A stretch of DNA of 64,000 bases from Chryseobacterium sp. StRB126 (GTDB lineage Bacteria; Bacteroidota; Bacteroidia; Flavobacteriales; Weeksellaceae), in assembly GCF_000829375.1 (NCBI RefSeq), contig NZ_AP014624.1, positions 2,046,001-2,110,000 of the forward strand. Direction: 5' to 3'. This document shows positions 1-9,096 of the stretch, one piece after another. A program made the position numbers and the translations under genes. Each line of letters opens with the position of its first letter. The first letter of the stretch is position 1. The notes under the pieces were generated by a model, which worked only from the letters and a program-made list of their open reading frames with translations, searched no databases and had not been told where the DNA came from.

Positions 1-153
1 CATTTCTGTAGTGGAATAGATTTTCACGGGAACATTATTTCCATTGATATCTAGAGTTCCGTCAGATAGACCTCCTGGGTATTCCTGTGCAAAAAGACAC
101 TGGGTAACCAATGCAAATATGACAAGGTAAATTCTGAAAAAAATATTACTCAT
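1..153 (-). CDS. Secreted protein, N-terminal fragment (cut by window edge)
   Basis: The reading frame runs off the left edge, so only the first 51 residues are visible. It starts at ATG (151-153 on the plus strand reads cat) and begins MSNIFFRIYLVIFALVTQC, a hydrophobic signal peptide with likely cleavage after LFAQ. The mature part opens EYPGGLSDGTLDINGNNVPV. It lies 30 bases downstream of yidD on the same strand and may be co-transcribed with it. I do not recognise the family; export to the periplasm or outer membrane is the only supported inference. Confidence 0.6.
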   Translation of the reverse strand, partial: MSNIFFRIYLVIFALVTQCLFAQEYPGGLSDGTLDINGNNVPVKIYSTTEM

Positions 154-183
154 TTTTCTATTGATTTAATCGTTTGTTATTTC

Positions 184-435
184 TTATTGATGTTTGTGTT
201 TAGGTGGAACAGGATCATAACCGCTTCCTCCCCACGGATGACATCTTAAAATTCTTTTAAATCCCAGCCAGAAACCTTTAAATATACCATGAACCTGTAA
301 AGACTCTATCATATAATGAGAGCAGGTAGGTTCGTAGCGGCAGTTTTTAGGAAGTAGGGGCGAGATAAACCACTGGTAAAATTTTATCAAAATTACCATA
401 GGAAATGTAATGATTTTATTGAATGTAAGTTTCAA
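184..435 (-). CDS. yidD: Membrane protein insertion efficiency factor YidD
   Basis: This 83-residue protein has the YidD family core: the [12 protein letters not shown] segment with two cysteines, followed by [24 protein letters not shown]. YidD is a small peripheral inner-membrane protein that assists YidC-dependent membrane protein insertion. The start used is TTG (433-435), giving [12 protein letters not shown]; the next in-frame ATG would remove 12 residues of the amphipathic N terminus. A -7-like box, TATTTTTG, lies at 443-450 on the minus strand, so the leader would be very short. It is usually linked to rnpA/yidC in other phyla but here it stands beside an unrelated secreted protein. 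Confidence 0.93.
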   Translation of the reverse strand: MKLTFNKIITFPMVILIKFYQWFISPLLPKNCRYEPTCSHYMIESLQVHGIFKGFWLGFKRILRCHPWGGSGYDPVPPKHKHQ

Positions 436-536
436 AACAATGCAAAAATAGGGTAAAAAAATGAAAATTAGTTTAATTTTGTTAGAAGTTTCAGACCATA
501 GAAATCTGAAATATTGATCTTAAAAAATAAAATACT

Positions 537-1814
537 TTGAATCAAAATATTCCATTAGCCGAGAAATTAAGACCTAAAACTCTGGATGAAGTTTTGGGAC
601 AGGAACATCTTACCGGCGAAAAAGGGACGATCAGAAAAATGATCGAAAATAATACCCTGAATTCCCTGATCTTTTGGGGACCTCCGGGAACAGGAAAAAC
701 CACACTGGCAGAAATTATTTCTGAAAGTTCAGGAAGGAAGTTTTATAAGCTTTCCGCTGTTTCCTCTGGAGTGAAAGATGTTCGTGATGTGATTGAAGAT
801 GCTAGAGGACAGAATTTATTTTCCGGAAAATCTCCCATCTTATTTATTGATGAGATCCACCGTTTCAATAAATCCCAGCAGGATTCGCTGCTACATGCGG
901 TAGAAAAAGGCTGGATTGTTTTGATAGGAGCTACTACAGAAAATCCAAGTTTTGAGGTAGTTTCGGCTTTGTTGTCCAGAAGTCAGGTGTATATTCTGAA
1001 GGCTTTAAGTTATGAGAAATTAGAAGAACTTATTGATATTGCTTCTGAACGATATAATAAAGATGAAGGAACGAATTTTAAAATTCTTGAAAAAGAGGCG
1101 CTTATTCAGTATTCTGGAGGAGATGCCAGAAAACTGATTAATTCTGTAGAGCTGGTTTTGAATCAGTATAAAAATACAGATACCCAAGAGATTATCAATT
1201 CAGACGTGCTGGAAGTTCTTCAGGAAACAATGGCGTTGTATGATAAGAATGGTGAGCAGCATTATGATATTATTTCTGCTTTCATTAAATCAATGCGCGG
1301 AAGTGATCCTAACGGAGCTGTGTATTGGCTGGCGAGAATGCTTGTTGGGGGAGAGGATATTAAATTTATTGCAAGAAGAATGCTCATTCTGGCAGCAGAA
1401 GATATCGGATTGGCCAATCCTAATGCGCTGGTAATTGCCAATAACTGTTTTCAGGCGATTAATGTGATCGGGAATCCTGAGGCAAGAATTATTCTAAGTG
1501 AAACGGCAGTATATCTTGCTGTTTCTCCTAAAAGCAACTCTGCCTATATGGCAATTAATGAAGCAATGGCATTAGTGAAACAAACAGGAAATCTCCCTGT
1601 ACCTCTCCATTTAAGAAATGCTCCCACCAAGCTGATGAAGGATCTTGATTACGGAAAAGAATATAAATATGCCCATTCCTATGAAGGGAATTTTGTAGAC
1701 CAGGATTTTCTTCCTCAGGAGATCAAAAATGTGAAACTGTATGAACCAGGAAACAATGCTACAGAAAAAAAAATCTATGAAGAGTTAAAGAAGAAGTGGG
1801 GAAAGAAATATTAA
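537..1814 (+). CDS. rarA: Replication-associated recombination protein A (AAA+ ATPase)
   Basis: The 425-residue protein is a RarA/MgsA/WRNIP1-type AAA+ ATPase, related to clamp-loader subunits and acting at stalled replication forks. Walker A is GPPGTGKT at residues 48-55, Walker B ILFIDEIH at about 101-108, and sensor 1 GATTENPSF at 131-139. The C-terminal half carries the RarA tetramerisation region (RGSDPNGAVYWLARML, AAEDIGLANPNAL). Its length is normal for the family. The start is TTG at 537-539; no ATG lies upstream in frame, and the resulting N terminus (NIPLAEKLRPKTLDEVLGQ) is the conserved family beginning. It is followed by a hairpin terminator shared with the convergent gene. Confidence 0.95.
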   Translation: MNQNIPLAEKLRPKTLDEVLGQEHLTGEKGTIRKMIENNTLNSLIFWGPPGTGKTTLAEIISESSGRKFYKLSAVSSGVKDVRDVIEDARGQNLFSGKSPILFIDEIHRFNKSQQDSLLHAVEKGWIVLIGATTENPSFEVVSALLSRSQVYILKALSYEKLEELIDIASERYNKDEGTNFKILEKEALIQYSGGDARKLINSVELVLNQYKNTDTQEIINSDVLEVLQETMALYDKNGEQHYDIISAFIKSMRGSDPNGAVYWLARMLVGGEDIKFIARRMLILAAEDIGLANPNALVIANNCFQAINVIGNPEARIILSETAVYLAVSPKSNSAYMAINEAMALVKQTGNLPVPLHLRNAPTKLMKDLDYGKEYKYAHSYEGNFVDQDFLPQEIKNVKLYEPGNNATEKKIYEELKKKWGKKY

Positions 1815-1817
1815 ATA

Positions 1818-1851
1818 AAAAAGGATAACATAAAAAATGCTATCCTTTTTT
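1818..1851. terminator. Bidirectional terminator between rarA and a convergent gene
   Basis: Arms AAAAAGGATA (1818-1827) and TATCCTTTTT (1841-1850) pair perfectly, with extra CAT/ATG pairing inside. T-runs follow on both strands, so it can serve both convergent genes. Confidence 0.8.
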
Positions 1852-1864
1852 GTATTGTTAAAAA

Positions 1865-2284
1865 TTACTTTGTTGTATAAATAAATAAAGTTGACTTTCC
1901 GTTGTAATCCTTCTTTTCCGATTTTGCTATAATGGCTGTGAATATTTTAGTGGATGAATCTGTAAATTCATATCCATCAATAAAAACAGAATTATCAGCA
2001 GGAATATCACTTTGTTGGTTTAGCTGAGCTAATGCCATCTTATCAAAACCAATGCTTTTATTGATTTTATATACAGTAACCCCGTTGGTAAAAACAGAAC
2101 TGTATTTTTTCAAATTAGCAGGAAGGCTCGCTGCGCTATTATAGGTCTTTAGGACCTGTATGCGAGAACCTGCAGACTTGAACAGATCTTCTGTTCCAAT
2201 CATATTGTCAGCCACTGCAAGCTTTTTTTGTGCAAATAAAGTTGCAGATGACAGTATTAAAAAAGAATAGAGTAATTTTTTCAT
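1865..2284 (-). CDS. Small secreted protein of unknown function
   Basis: A 139-residue protein starting MKKLLYSFLILSSATLFAQ, a clear signal peptide with predicted cleavage after FAQ. The mature 120 residues are hydrophilic and show no motif I recognise; short hydrophobic strands (SVFTNGVTVYKI, DNSVFIDGYEF, TKIFTAIIAK) suggest a beta-rich fold. It is a single-gene unit between rarA (convergent) and the DUF2339 gene. Homologues probably exist mainly in Flavobacteriia, but function cannot be deduced from the sequence. Confidence 0.75.
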   Translation of the reverse strand: MKKLLYSFLILSSATLFAQKKLAVADNMIGTEDLFKSAGSRIQVLKTYNSAASLPANLKKYSSVFTNGVTVYKINKSIGFDKMALAQLNQQSDIPADNSVFIDGYEFTDSSTKIFTAIIAKSEKKDYNGKSTLFIYTTK

Positions 2285-2397
2285 AATCAGAATATGTAAC
2301 TGTTAAAAACGTGATAAATATAGTTATTTTTTGTAAAATGTGAATTAAATATTAAAATGTTTTACGTTTTATTTAGAAATAAAAACCTTTAGCCTAA

Positions 2398-4629
2398 TTA
2401 TACTTCCTGGTTTTCTTCATTTTTTTCTTTGGTGTCAACCATGTTTTTGATAATGTTTTTAAGACGCTGAAAAGTGAAAGAACTTAATAACAGTATAATC
2501 CCCAGAGCAATAAATGCGCTGATTCTTGAGATGTTATCCATTTGCCAGACATCATAAGCATAAAGTTTTAAAACCATTAAGCCAATCAGGGAAAACCCAA
2601 TCTTGTTGTATTCCTGAATATTTTTTCTCAATCCTATATAAATGAATATACTCGCAAGAATGGTCCAGATGATGGGTAGATAAAGAATGTTGAAATGGTT
2701 TTTTACGGCATAAGAATCTTCCACACCATGAGATGTCGCCAATACATATAAATGATGAAGTTCACAGCTCACTGAAACAATGAGTGCCAGAGAAACGATC
2801 CAGTATGATATTTTTGATTGATGGAATCCTGTATCGGGAATGATTTTTAAAGATACATATATAAAAGGTATCCATTGAAGTAGGTGTAATATATAAAAAC
2901 TGTTCTGAAGTTGTTTTGATAGAATATCTGTAACTATTGATGAGGTGGCAACAGAAATATTAATCATTATAAGGAAGAAAAACAAATAGATTAGTCCTGT
3001 TTGAAGATCTTTGGCAATACTCAGCTTTTTTCTGAAAAATAGTAATATGAAAATATAATAGATACTGTACAACAATGCTACACTGGTTATTGCAGCCCAA
3101 GGTAGAGTATTGATGTGATAAATGATTTCAAGAAGAATGGCAGTGTAAATAACCCCATAGCTTGCAGCTGTAATAAGGTCTTCAAAAAAAGAATTGGTTC
3201 CCGTTTCTGTTTCTTCACTGGTGGTTTTTAATAAATATAAATTGATTCCAATGGAAACAATGGTCACCATACTCGTTAAAAATACAGGGTTGAATATAAT
3301 ATTGAGGTTTACGGCATTGAGATATTCACACCAGGTGATAAGCTGTGCGAAAATAACCAATGGAAAAAGGATGTGAAAACATGTTTTAAAAATTTTATGA
3401 CCTGTTTTTTTCCATATAAAAAGGAGTAGGGCGGCCTCTATAGCCCAAACACTGGTAATAAGATGAGCTTTAAACTGTAAAGCAACAGCTATTGTAATCA
3501 GACTAACGGTTATTCCTGCAAAAACAGAAAAGGAAATCCCAAAATTTCTTTTTCCATATTCCCTGAAGAGAAGAATGGTATTCACCAATGCGAAAATCAG
3601 AGGAAATATAATAACGGGTTCATATTGTAATTCATTGAAGATATAAGCAAGGCCTATAATACTTGAGCCATTGATAAGAGCAAGCATTAAAATATCCGGA
3701 ACAGAAAGTACTTTTTTTCTGAAATAATCAATAAGAGCAAAAGTGTAGAAAATAATATAGCTGATGAGATAGAAAGCAATGCTCAAAAGTTCAGGAAGGT
3801 CTACAGTCCAGTAAAAAAGATATATACCGGTAAAGATATAAGCTGTCCATCCTGCACTTTTCCAATGTTGAAGAAAAGCAACAGCCAGCATTCCTATATT
3901 TAGTAAAGTAAGATAAGTGAAAAGGAATATATAATTATTTTCTCCTGTACTAATCATTAGAGGAGCTGTGAAACCACCTATTAATGAAAAAATGATTAAA
4001 ACTTCACTTCTGTAATAGTAGGATAAAATGATAGCTACAATGGTGATTATTGAAGTAATAGCAAAGGCTGTATTCTGGCTGAAAAGATGGTATTCTCTGA
4101 ATGCGATGGTAGTGGTGAAATATAAAACAGCAATTCCGCCGCCAGTAATGATGGAGGCAAATGTTTTATAGTTTTTTCTGAGAAAATGTCCTGTAAGGAT
4201 AATAATTGTTCCGGTGCAAAGACCAATTCCTGCTCTTGCGGTTTCCCCAATCCAGTTTTTATCAATAGCGTATTTTACAAAGTAACCTATTCCGAGAACT
4301 AAAGTGAAAATACCAACAACAGTAAGAATGTTTTGTTTTAAAAATTCAAAAACAGGGCTTAGCCAGTCTTTTTGAATTACAGGAGAGGTTTCGGAGTTTT
4401 CATTCAGGGTTGTAGTTTCCTTGTGAGGTTCGTATATTGGAGTTGGTGATGGGGTGATGATTTCTTCAGTAGAAGTGACTTCCCGGGCTGGCTCAGGCTG
4501 TAGTGTTTTTTTATTGATTTTGGAATTAAGATCTGATACCTCTTTTTCAAGTTTCCGGATTTTGGTGTTCAGGTTGTTGAAAATAATGGCAATGACTATA
4601 ATCAGGATAACCGCAAGATACTCATTCAT
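2398..4629 (-). CDS. DUF2339 family polytopic membrane protein
   Basis: This 743-residue protein has one N-terminal membrane anchor, then a charged, coiled-coil-like stretch (LNTKIRKLEKEVSDLNSKI) and a Pro/Thr-rich linker to about residue 85. A long chain of some 20 hydrophobic segments fills the rest. That architecture and the conserved WIGETARAGIGLCTG region match the DUF2339 family, whose function is unknown. The C terminus is a short charged tail. No neighbour suggests a role. It starts at ATG 4627-4629. Confidence 0.85.
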   Translation of the reverse strand: MNEYLAVILIIVIAIIFNNLNTKIRKLEKEVSDLNSKINKKTLQPEPAREVTSTEEIITPSPTPIYEPHKETTTLNENSETSPVIQKDWLSPVFEFLKQNILTVVGIFTLVLGIGYFVKYAIDKNWIGETARAGIGLCTGTIIILTGHFLRKNYKTFASIITGGGIAVLYFTTTIAFREYHLFSQNTAFAITSIITIVAIILSYYYRSEVLIIFSLIGGFTAPLMISTGENNYIFLFTYLTLLNIGMLAVAFLQHWKSAGWTAYIFTGIYLFYWTVDLPELLSIAFYLISYIIFYTFALIDYFRKKVLSVPDILMLALINGSSIIGLAYIFNELQYEPVIIFPLIFALVNTILLFREYGKRNFGISFSVFAGITVSLITIAVALQFKAHLITSVWAIEAALLLFIWKKTGHKIFKTCFHILFPLVIFAQLITWCEYLNAVNLNIIFNPVFLTSMVTIVSIGINLYLLKTTSEETETGTNSFFEDLITAASYGVIYTAILLEIIYHINTLPWAAITSVALLYSIYYIFILLFFRKKLSIAKDLQTGLIYLFFFLIMINISVATSSIVTDILSKQLQNSFYILHLLQWIPFIYVSLKIIPDTGFHQSKISYWIVSLALIVSVSCELHHLYVLATSHGVEDSYAVKNHFNILYLPIIWTILASIFIYIGLRKNIQEYNKIGFSLIGLMVLKLYAYDVWQMDNISRISAFIALGIILLLSSFTFQRLKNIIKNMVDTKEKNEENQEV

Positions 4630-4677
4630 TATATAGTTTTTATCAAATATAAAGAATTTTAAAATGGTGTTAAAAAA

Positions 4678-4709
4678 TTAACCCATCGCAACAGGAGGCG
4701 ATGGGTTAA
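4678..4709 (-). terminator. Rho-independent terminator of the 4738-5445 gene
   Basis: A perfect 12-bp stem (TTAACCCATCGC at 4678-4689, GCGATGGGTTAA at 4698-4709) with an 8-base loop is followed on the minus strand by a T-run. It lies just past the stop of the minus-strand secreted protein gene. Confidence 0.9.
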
Positions 4710-4737
4710 CGATATAGATAACTAACAATATGTTTTA

Positions 4738-5445
4738 TTAATTGGATACTTTATAGATATAGAATGAAGAAACACTAGAACCTGCAATGGATAGTGATAA
4801 AACATTACTTCCTGTAAGTCCAAAACTTACCTTGTCTCCGGCCTGAAAAGAGTATAGAGAATTTATACTGGCTTCAGAAATTGTTAATTTTGCTACAAGC
4901 AAATCAAGACCTGAGAATGGTCGGGTGTCGATAATTGTACCCACTCCGCTTCTGGTTCTTGCAATTCCAATACCGTAACCGTTTACAAGAAGGTCTGCTT
5001 GTAATCCTGTTCCGTACCTGAAAGTATATCCTAACATATAAACTCCGGTAGATGGAATGATAAAAGAACTGTCTGAATCAGAAAACATAGCCGCAGATCC
5101 TATTGTTCTCTCATTTGTTAAAAAATTGACAGGTTTAAAGGTAGCTGGAAAAAGGGCAACGTTTACAAGGCTGATGCCGGTTGTTTTTTTAGCAGAATAC
5201 ATTCCTGAGTTAACATTAGCTGCTCCTATTAGCAATTGTGGATCCATGGCGTATACTTCTGTACTTCCTGTATCTTGAACTAAAAGCTGGTATCCGGGAA
5301 CTGTAGTTGCTGTAGGGGTATTTCGAACTCTCATGTTTCCGTTAACGTCCAGTGTTGCCGTTGGAGTATTAGTATTAATTCCTACTTGTGAAAATAACGG
5401 TAGAGTAGCAAAAGCTATAATTAGGCTGTAGATTTTAGTTTTCAT
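4738..5445 (-). CDS. Secreted surface/structural-type protein, unknown function
   Basis: A 235-residue protein starting at ATG 5443-5445 (a TTG two codons upstream is possible but less likely). The signal peptide MKTKIYSLIIAFATLPLFSQ is followed by VGINTNTPTATLDVNGNMRVRN. This is the typical opening of Flavobacteriia surface proteins that resemble phage tail-fibre or trimeric adhesin stalks. The rest is Gly/Ser/Thr-rich and probably a beta-sandwich: there are TNF/C1q-like features in VYMLGYTFRYGTG and LVNGYGIGIARTRSG, but I cannot assign the fold with confidence. It stands alone with its own terminator. Confidence 0.75.
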   Translation of the reverse strand: MKTKIYSLIIAFATLPLFSQVGINTNTPTATLDVNGNMRVRNTPTATTVPGYQLLVQDTGSTEVYAMDPQLLIGAANVNSGMYSAKKTTGISLVNVALFPATFKPVNFLTNERTIGSAAMFSDSDSSFIIPSTGVYMLGYTFRYGTGLQADLLVNGYGIGIARTRSGVGTIIDTRPFSGLDLLVAKLTISEASINSLYSFQAGDKVSFGLTGSNVLSLSIAGSSVSSFYIYKVSN

Positions 5446-5957
5446 GATCAAATTTTTATTTAGTTGATAACAAAGATACGAAAATACTAAAATCTATATT
5501 ATGAATTTTTCACTTTTAACGTTAATATGATATAAAATATTTAAACGTATGTTTATATTTTAGTGTATATTATTTCATATTTTAATTACGAATTATTTTT
5601 TTTCGTTTTATCAAATGAATGTATATGAGGATTTTGAAAAATAAAATTATCCCTTTTATGTGGGTTGTTTTTTTTGAGTTATTAATTGTTGTCAGCCAGA
5701 TATTGTTTTATAATATATGGAGTCTATATACAATTTTACACCATTGTCATTCTGACGAAGGAAGAATCTCATATTTGGCTTAGATTCTTTATTTCACTTC
5801 TGAACTACGTTCGCAGGCTTTCAGCCTGTATTCAGAATGACAGGGTCAAAATAGTAAAATATTAGGGTCAGTGTAAAATTGTATATAATTACCTAATATA
5901 TAATACAAAAGCACTGTTGAGGTAACAGTGCTTTTGTAATGAATATACTGGTTTATT
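5446..5957. other. Gene-free 0.5-kb spacer
   Basis: No convincing reading frame on either strand. The first 270 bases are very A+T-rich and may hold the promoter of the minus-strand secreted protein gene. The second half holds an inverted-repeat element (5725-5887), listed separately. Confidence 0.7.
5725..5887. repeat. MITE-like inverted-repeat element with 17-bp perfect ends
   Basis: The ends TATATACAATTTTACAC (5725-5741) and its exact complement (5871-5887) enclose about 130 bases. A second inner inverted pair is TGTCATTCTGA (about 5745-5755) against TCAGAATGACA (5831-5841). The 163-base unit has no coding capacity and resembles small non-autonomous mobile elements. The TGTCATTCTGA...AAGAATC motif resembles a sequence often repeated in Bacteroidota genomes (recalled, not checked). 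Confidence 0.75.
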
Positions 5958-6806
5958 TTAACTTTCTAAAAGAAATTCTTTATAATTTCCAAGAAAATCA
6001 ACATTGGCATTGATGGATTCGAGCTCCTTCAAAGCATTTCCATGAAGTATATCTTCCCATGAACCTTCCACATTAATAAAAAAGAAGTAATTGCCCAATC
6101 CGGTCTTTAACGTTCGGGATTCAATCTTGCTGAGGTTCATTTTTCTCCATGCGAAAACCGATAAAACCTGGTGAAGCCCTCCCGGATGATCTTCAGGAAG
6201 GGTTACGAGCATTCCGGATTTCTCTCCTAATGTTTCCAGTTGGCTGTTGTCGTATTTATTTTGCTGTTTGGAGATAATGATAAATCGGGTATGATTTTGT
6301 TCAAAATCCTGAATATTACGGTTAATGATGTTTAAACCATATAAGTTGGCTGCATACTGATTCGCTACTGCAGCAATTTTAGAGTCTTTGTTTTCCGAAA
6401 CAAATTTAGCTGCTGCTGCTGTAGAAGAAAAGTCCTGTTTGGGAATTCCTTTATAATGAGTGTCTAAAAAATGGAAACTTTGGGCCAATGCCTGTGGATG
6501 CGAATAAATCCTTTCTATCTCCTCAATAGAGTTTTCAGGATGAAGCATCAGATGGTGGGCGATCGGCATTACAGCTTCTGCTTCAATTTTAATAGACGGT
6601 GTCTTATACAAATAATCCAGCGTCATTGATACGGTGCCTTCTATGGAGTTTTCCAAAGGAACAACCGCTTTAAGTGCGTCTCCGCTTTCTACCGCTCCAA
6701 AACAGTCCAGAATGCTGGCTTGTGGTAAAAGCTCATCATCAGGAAAAAGTTGTGCTGCTGCAAGCTGGGTAAAGCTGGCGTGAGGCCCCAAAAATGCAAT
6801 CTTCAT
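5958..6806 (-). CDS. pheA: Prephenate dehydratase
   Basis: The 282-residue protein converts prephenate to phenylpyruvate in phenylalanine synthesis. The dehydratase domain fills residues 1-180 (start MKIAFLGPHASFTQLAA, then VVPLENSIEGTV and the signature NHTRFIII). An ACT regulatory domain follows, about 196-275 (VTLPEDHPGGLHQVLSVFAWRKMNLSKIESR), so feedback inhibition by phenylalanine is expected. There is no chorismate mutase domain, as in monofunctional PheA/PDT enzymes. The usual ESRP motif reads ESRT here. It stands alone rather than in an aromatic operon. Confidence 0.95.
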   Translation of the reverse strand: MKIAFLGPHASFTQLAAAQLFPDDELLPQASILDCFGAVESGDALKAVVPLENSIEGTVSMTLDYLYKTPSIKIEAEAVMPIAHHLMLHPENSIEEIERIYSHPQALAQSFHFLDTHYKGIPKQDFSSTAAAAKFVSENKDSKIAAVANQYAANLYGLNIINRNIQDFEQNHTRFIIISKQQNKYDNSQLETLGEKSGMLVTLPEDHPGGLHQVLSVFAWRKMNLSKIESRTLKTGLGNYFFFINVEGSWEDILHGNALKELESINANVDFLGNYKEFLLES

Positions 6807-6958
6807 AAGTAAATATATAAGGTGTTGTTGTTATAAAGTGACAAAGGTGCGAATTATAGTTCAAAGTGCAAGGGGAGAGCGTTTAAAGTTCGAAGTTTAA
6901 AGTGGTGGCATAGAGATTAAGTCTTATCTCCACGCTTTATATCTCCTGTCTCAAGCCT

Positions 6959-7387
6959 CTATAATGTATCGTCTGTTGTTTTCTTCCAATGAGATTCAAT
7001 CATCTTCATCAGGAAATCCGGACATTTGATGACTTTATTGGTTTGGGCATCTAAAAAGAAAAGGGTAGTGGAAGCTTCGGTAATTTTAATATGTTTTTCA
7101 TTGTAAATTTCATATTCAAATTCAATCCTTACGCCAGGAATTTTTTTTACATAAGTATGAATTTCTAACTTTTGGTCATACAAAGCTGGACGAATATATT
7201 TAATTTTGTAGTCTGAAACCGGTAGCCAAATTCCTTGGTTTTCAATTTCATCGTATGAAATTCCTATACTTCTGAAGAGCTCAACCCGGCCCACTTCAAA
7301 GTACTGAGCGTAGTTGCCATAGTAGACATATTTCATGGGGTCTGTTTCTGCGTAACGTACTCGTATTGAATGTGTTGTATGTATCAT
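6959..7387 (-). CDS. Acyl-CoA thioesterase, YbgC/FadM-like hotdog fold
   Basis: A 142-residue single-domain hotdog protein. The N terminus holds the family pattern RVRYAETDPMKYVYYGNYAQYFEVGRVELFR, including the catalytic Asp of the D-P-M-x-x-V-Y-Y-G-x-Y motif. IWLPVSDYKIKYIRPALYDQKL continues the fold. Proteins of this type hydrolyse acyl-CoA thioesters in the cytoplasm; the chain length preferred cannot be read from sequence. It is divergent from dnaA, sharing a 137-base intergenic region. Confidence 0.9.
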   Translation of the reverse strand: MIHTTHSIRVRYAETDPMKYVYYGNYAQYFEVGRVELFRSIGISYDEIENQGIWLPVSDYKIKYIRPALYDQKLEIHTYVKKIPGVRIEFEYEIYNEKHIKITEASTTLFFLDAQTNKVIKCPDFLMKMIESHWKKTTDDTL

Positions 7388-7524
7388 TTTAGGTCTTTAA
7401 TTATACATACAAATATATTTTTAAATAATCAATACCTGCAATATTTTTTTTTAAAAAGAAAATATTGGACCTTTGTCTCCCTTCTAAAAACAGTACAAAC
7501 AAAAGAATAATCAGGGCATAAAAA

Positions 7525-8979
7525 ATGGATGACAATTTAATGATGATATGGCAGAAGTGCCTTCAGTTTATGCGTGATAACTTGAACGCGGCTGAAGATA
7601 ATTCTGACCTGAAAAAACTTGAAAAATCTTTCGATATGTTATTTGATAAGGTACAGCCACTTTCATTAGTGTCTAATAACCTTACACTTATCGTACCGAG
7701 CGATTTTTACAAGGAATATATAGAGGACAACTACTTGTCCTTACTTTCTGCTGCCCTGAAGAAAAATGTAGGAAAAGGAGTTAAATTATGGTATTCTGTA
7801 ATGGAAAACAGACCAAAAGGTGAGGAAAAACCGGTTACCATGAATATGAAGGGACAAAGCGTTCCTACTCCAAAAACACAGGAAACAATGCCACAAGGAT
7901 TCTCTGCTAATATTGTAAACCCTTTCGTGGTCCCTGGAATTAGAAAAGTAAATATTGATTCTAACCTGAAACCAGACTATTCTTTTGATAGTTATGTAGA
8001 AGGAGAAAGTAATAAATTCGCAGCTACCGTAGCAAGATCAATTGCAAAAAGACCAGGAGCTACAGCATTTAACCCATTATTCTTATATGGAGGATATGGA
8101 GTAGGAAAAACACACTTAGGCCAGGCAGTGGGTCTTGAAGTAAAGAATCAGTTTCCGGACAAAGTAGTTCTTTACTTATCTTCAGAAAAATTCATCCAGC
8201 AGTTTATTTCAGCTGCAAAAGCACATAAGCAGACAGAATTTGCTAACTTCTATCAAATGGTAGATGTATTGATTATCGATGATATTCAGTTTTTATCAGG
8301 AAAATCGGCAACTCAGGATAGTTTCTTCCATATTTTCGATCACTTGCATCAAAATGGAAAGCAGATCATCCTTACTTCAGATAAAGCACCTGCAGACATT
8401 ATGGATATTCAGGACAGAATTGTTTCCCGTTTCAAATGGGGACTTTCTGCAGAGATCAAATCTCCGGATTTATCCACAAGAAGACAGATTATTGAAGATA
8501 AATTAAGCAGAGACGGAATTGTTCTTCCTGGAGATATGCTTGATTTCCTTGCTGTTGAAACGAAAACAAACGTAAGAGAATTAATAGGTGTTATTAACTC
8601 GGTGATTGCTTATTCTACAGTATACAAGAGAGATTTAAGTCTTGAATTATTAAAGGAAACCATCAACAGAATTGCAGCCAACCAAAAGAAGGTGATCAAT
8701 ATTCCTTATATTCAGGAAGTGGTATGCGATTATTTTGGAATCAAAAAAGAGCAGCTTCTGTCTAAAACAAGAAAAAGAGAAATCGCTTTACCAAGACAAT
8801 TAGCGATGTATTTCTCAAAAGAGTTTACTAACTCCACGTTCACTAAAATTGGTGAAGAAATGGGCGGGAAAGACCACTCTACGGTAATGTATGCTTGTGA
8901 TACCATCAAGGATGTATCGAAAATTGATAAAGAAATCAAGAAATACGTTAAGGATCTTACCGAAAGAATCAAGCAGTAA
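7525..8979 (+). CDS. dnaA: Chromosomal replication initiator protein DnaA
   Basis: A full-length 484-residue DnaA. Domain I covers about 1-90, a variable linker with a Pro/Gln-rich stretch about 95-135, and the AAA+ domain III about 145-365 with Walker A GGYGVGKTH at 189-197 and Walker B VLIIDDIQFL. Domain IV carries the DNA-binding signature GGKDHSTVMYACDTI near the C terminus. It opens the origin for replication. It is not followed by dnaN, and no cluster of DnaA boxes was seen upstream, so this locus is probably not the origin. A CCTTTG box about 50 bases upstream may be part of its promoter. Confidence 0.98.
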   Translation: MDDNLMMIWQKCLQFMRDNLNAAEDNSDLKKLEKSFDMLFDKVQPLSLVSNNLTLIVPSDFYKEYIEDNYLSLLSAALKKNVGKGVKLWYSVMENRPKGEEKPVTMNMKGQSVPTPKTQETMPQGFSANIVNPFVVPGIRKVNIDSNLKPDYSFDSYVEGESNKFAATVARSIAKRPGATAFNPLFLYGGYGVGKTHLGQAVGLEVKNQFPDKVVLYLSSEKFIQQFISAAKAHKQTEFANFYQMVDVLIIDDIQFLSGKSATQDSFFHIFDHLHQNGKQIILTSDKAPADIMDIQDRIVSRFKWGLSAEIKSPDLSTRRQIIEDKLSRDGIVLPGDMLDFLAVETKTNVRELIGVINSVIAYSTVYKRDLSLELLKETINRIAANQKKVINIPYIQEVVCDYFGIKKEQLLSKTRKREIALPRQLAMYFSKEFTNSTFTKIGEEMGGKDHSTVMYACDTIKDVSKIDKEIKKYVKDLTERIKQ

Positions 8980-9002
8980 GATCATCTTAAGCTAAAATAT
9001 TA

Positions 9003-9036
9003 AAAAATGAAGAATAGTTATATTCTTCATTTTTTT
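9003..9036 (+). terminator. dnaA terminator
   Basis: AATGAAGAATA (9006-9016), loop GTTA, TATTCTTCATT (9021-9031), then a T-run. The stem starts 26 bases after the dnaA stop. Confidence 0.85.
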
Positions 9037-9096
9037 ATTTAGATTTGTTGAAGCTAATAAACATTTATCACAGTTTAATCTTTTAAATATCAGACT

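Noticed and set aside
8470..8478. A perfect TTATCCACA DnaA box inside dnaA
   Set aside because: It encodes part of the conserved DnaA segment (PDLSTRR), stands alone, and no cluster of boxes or A+T-rich unwinding element with it was seen, so it does not mark an origin.
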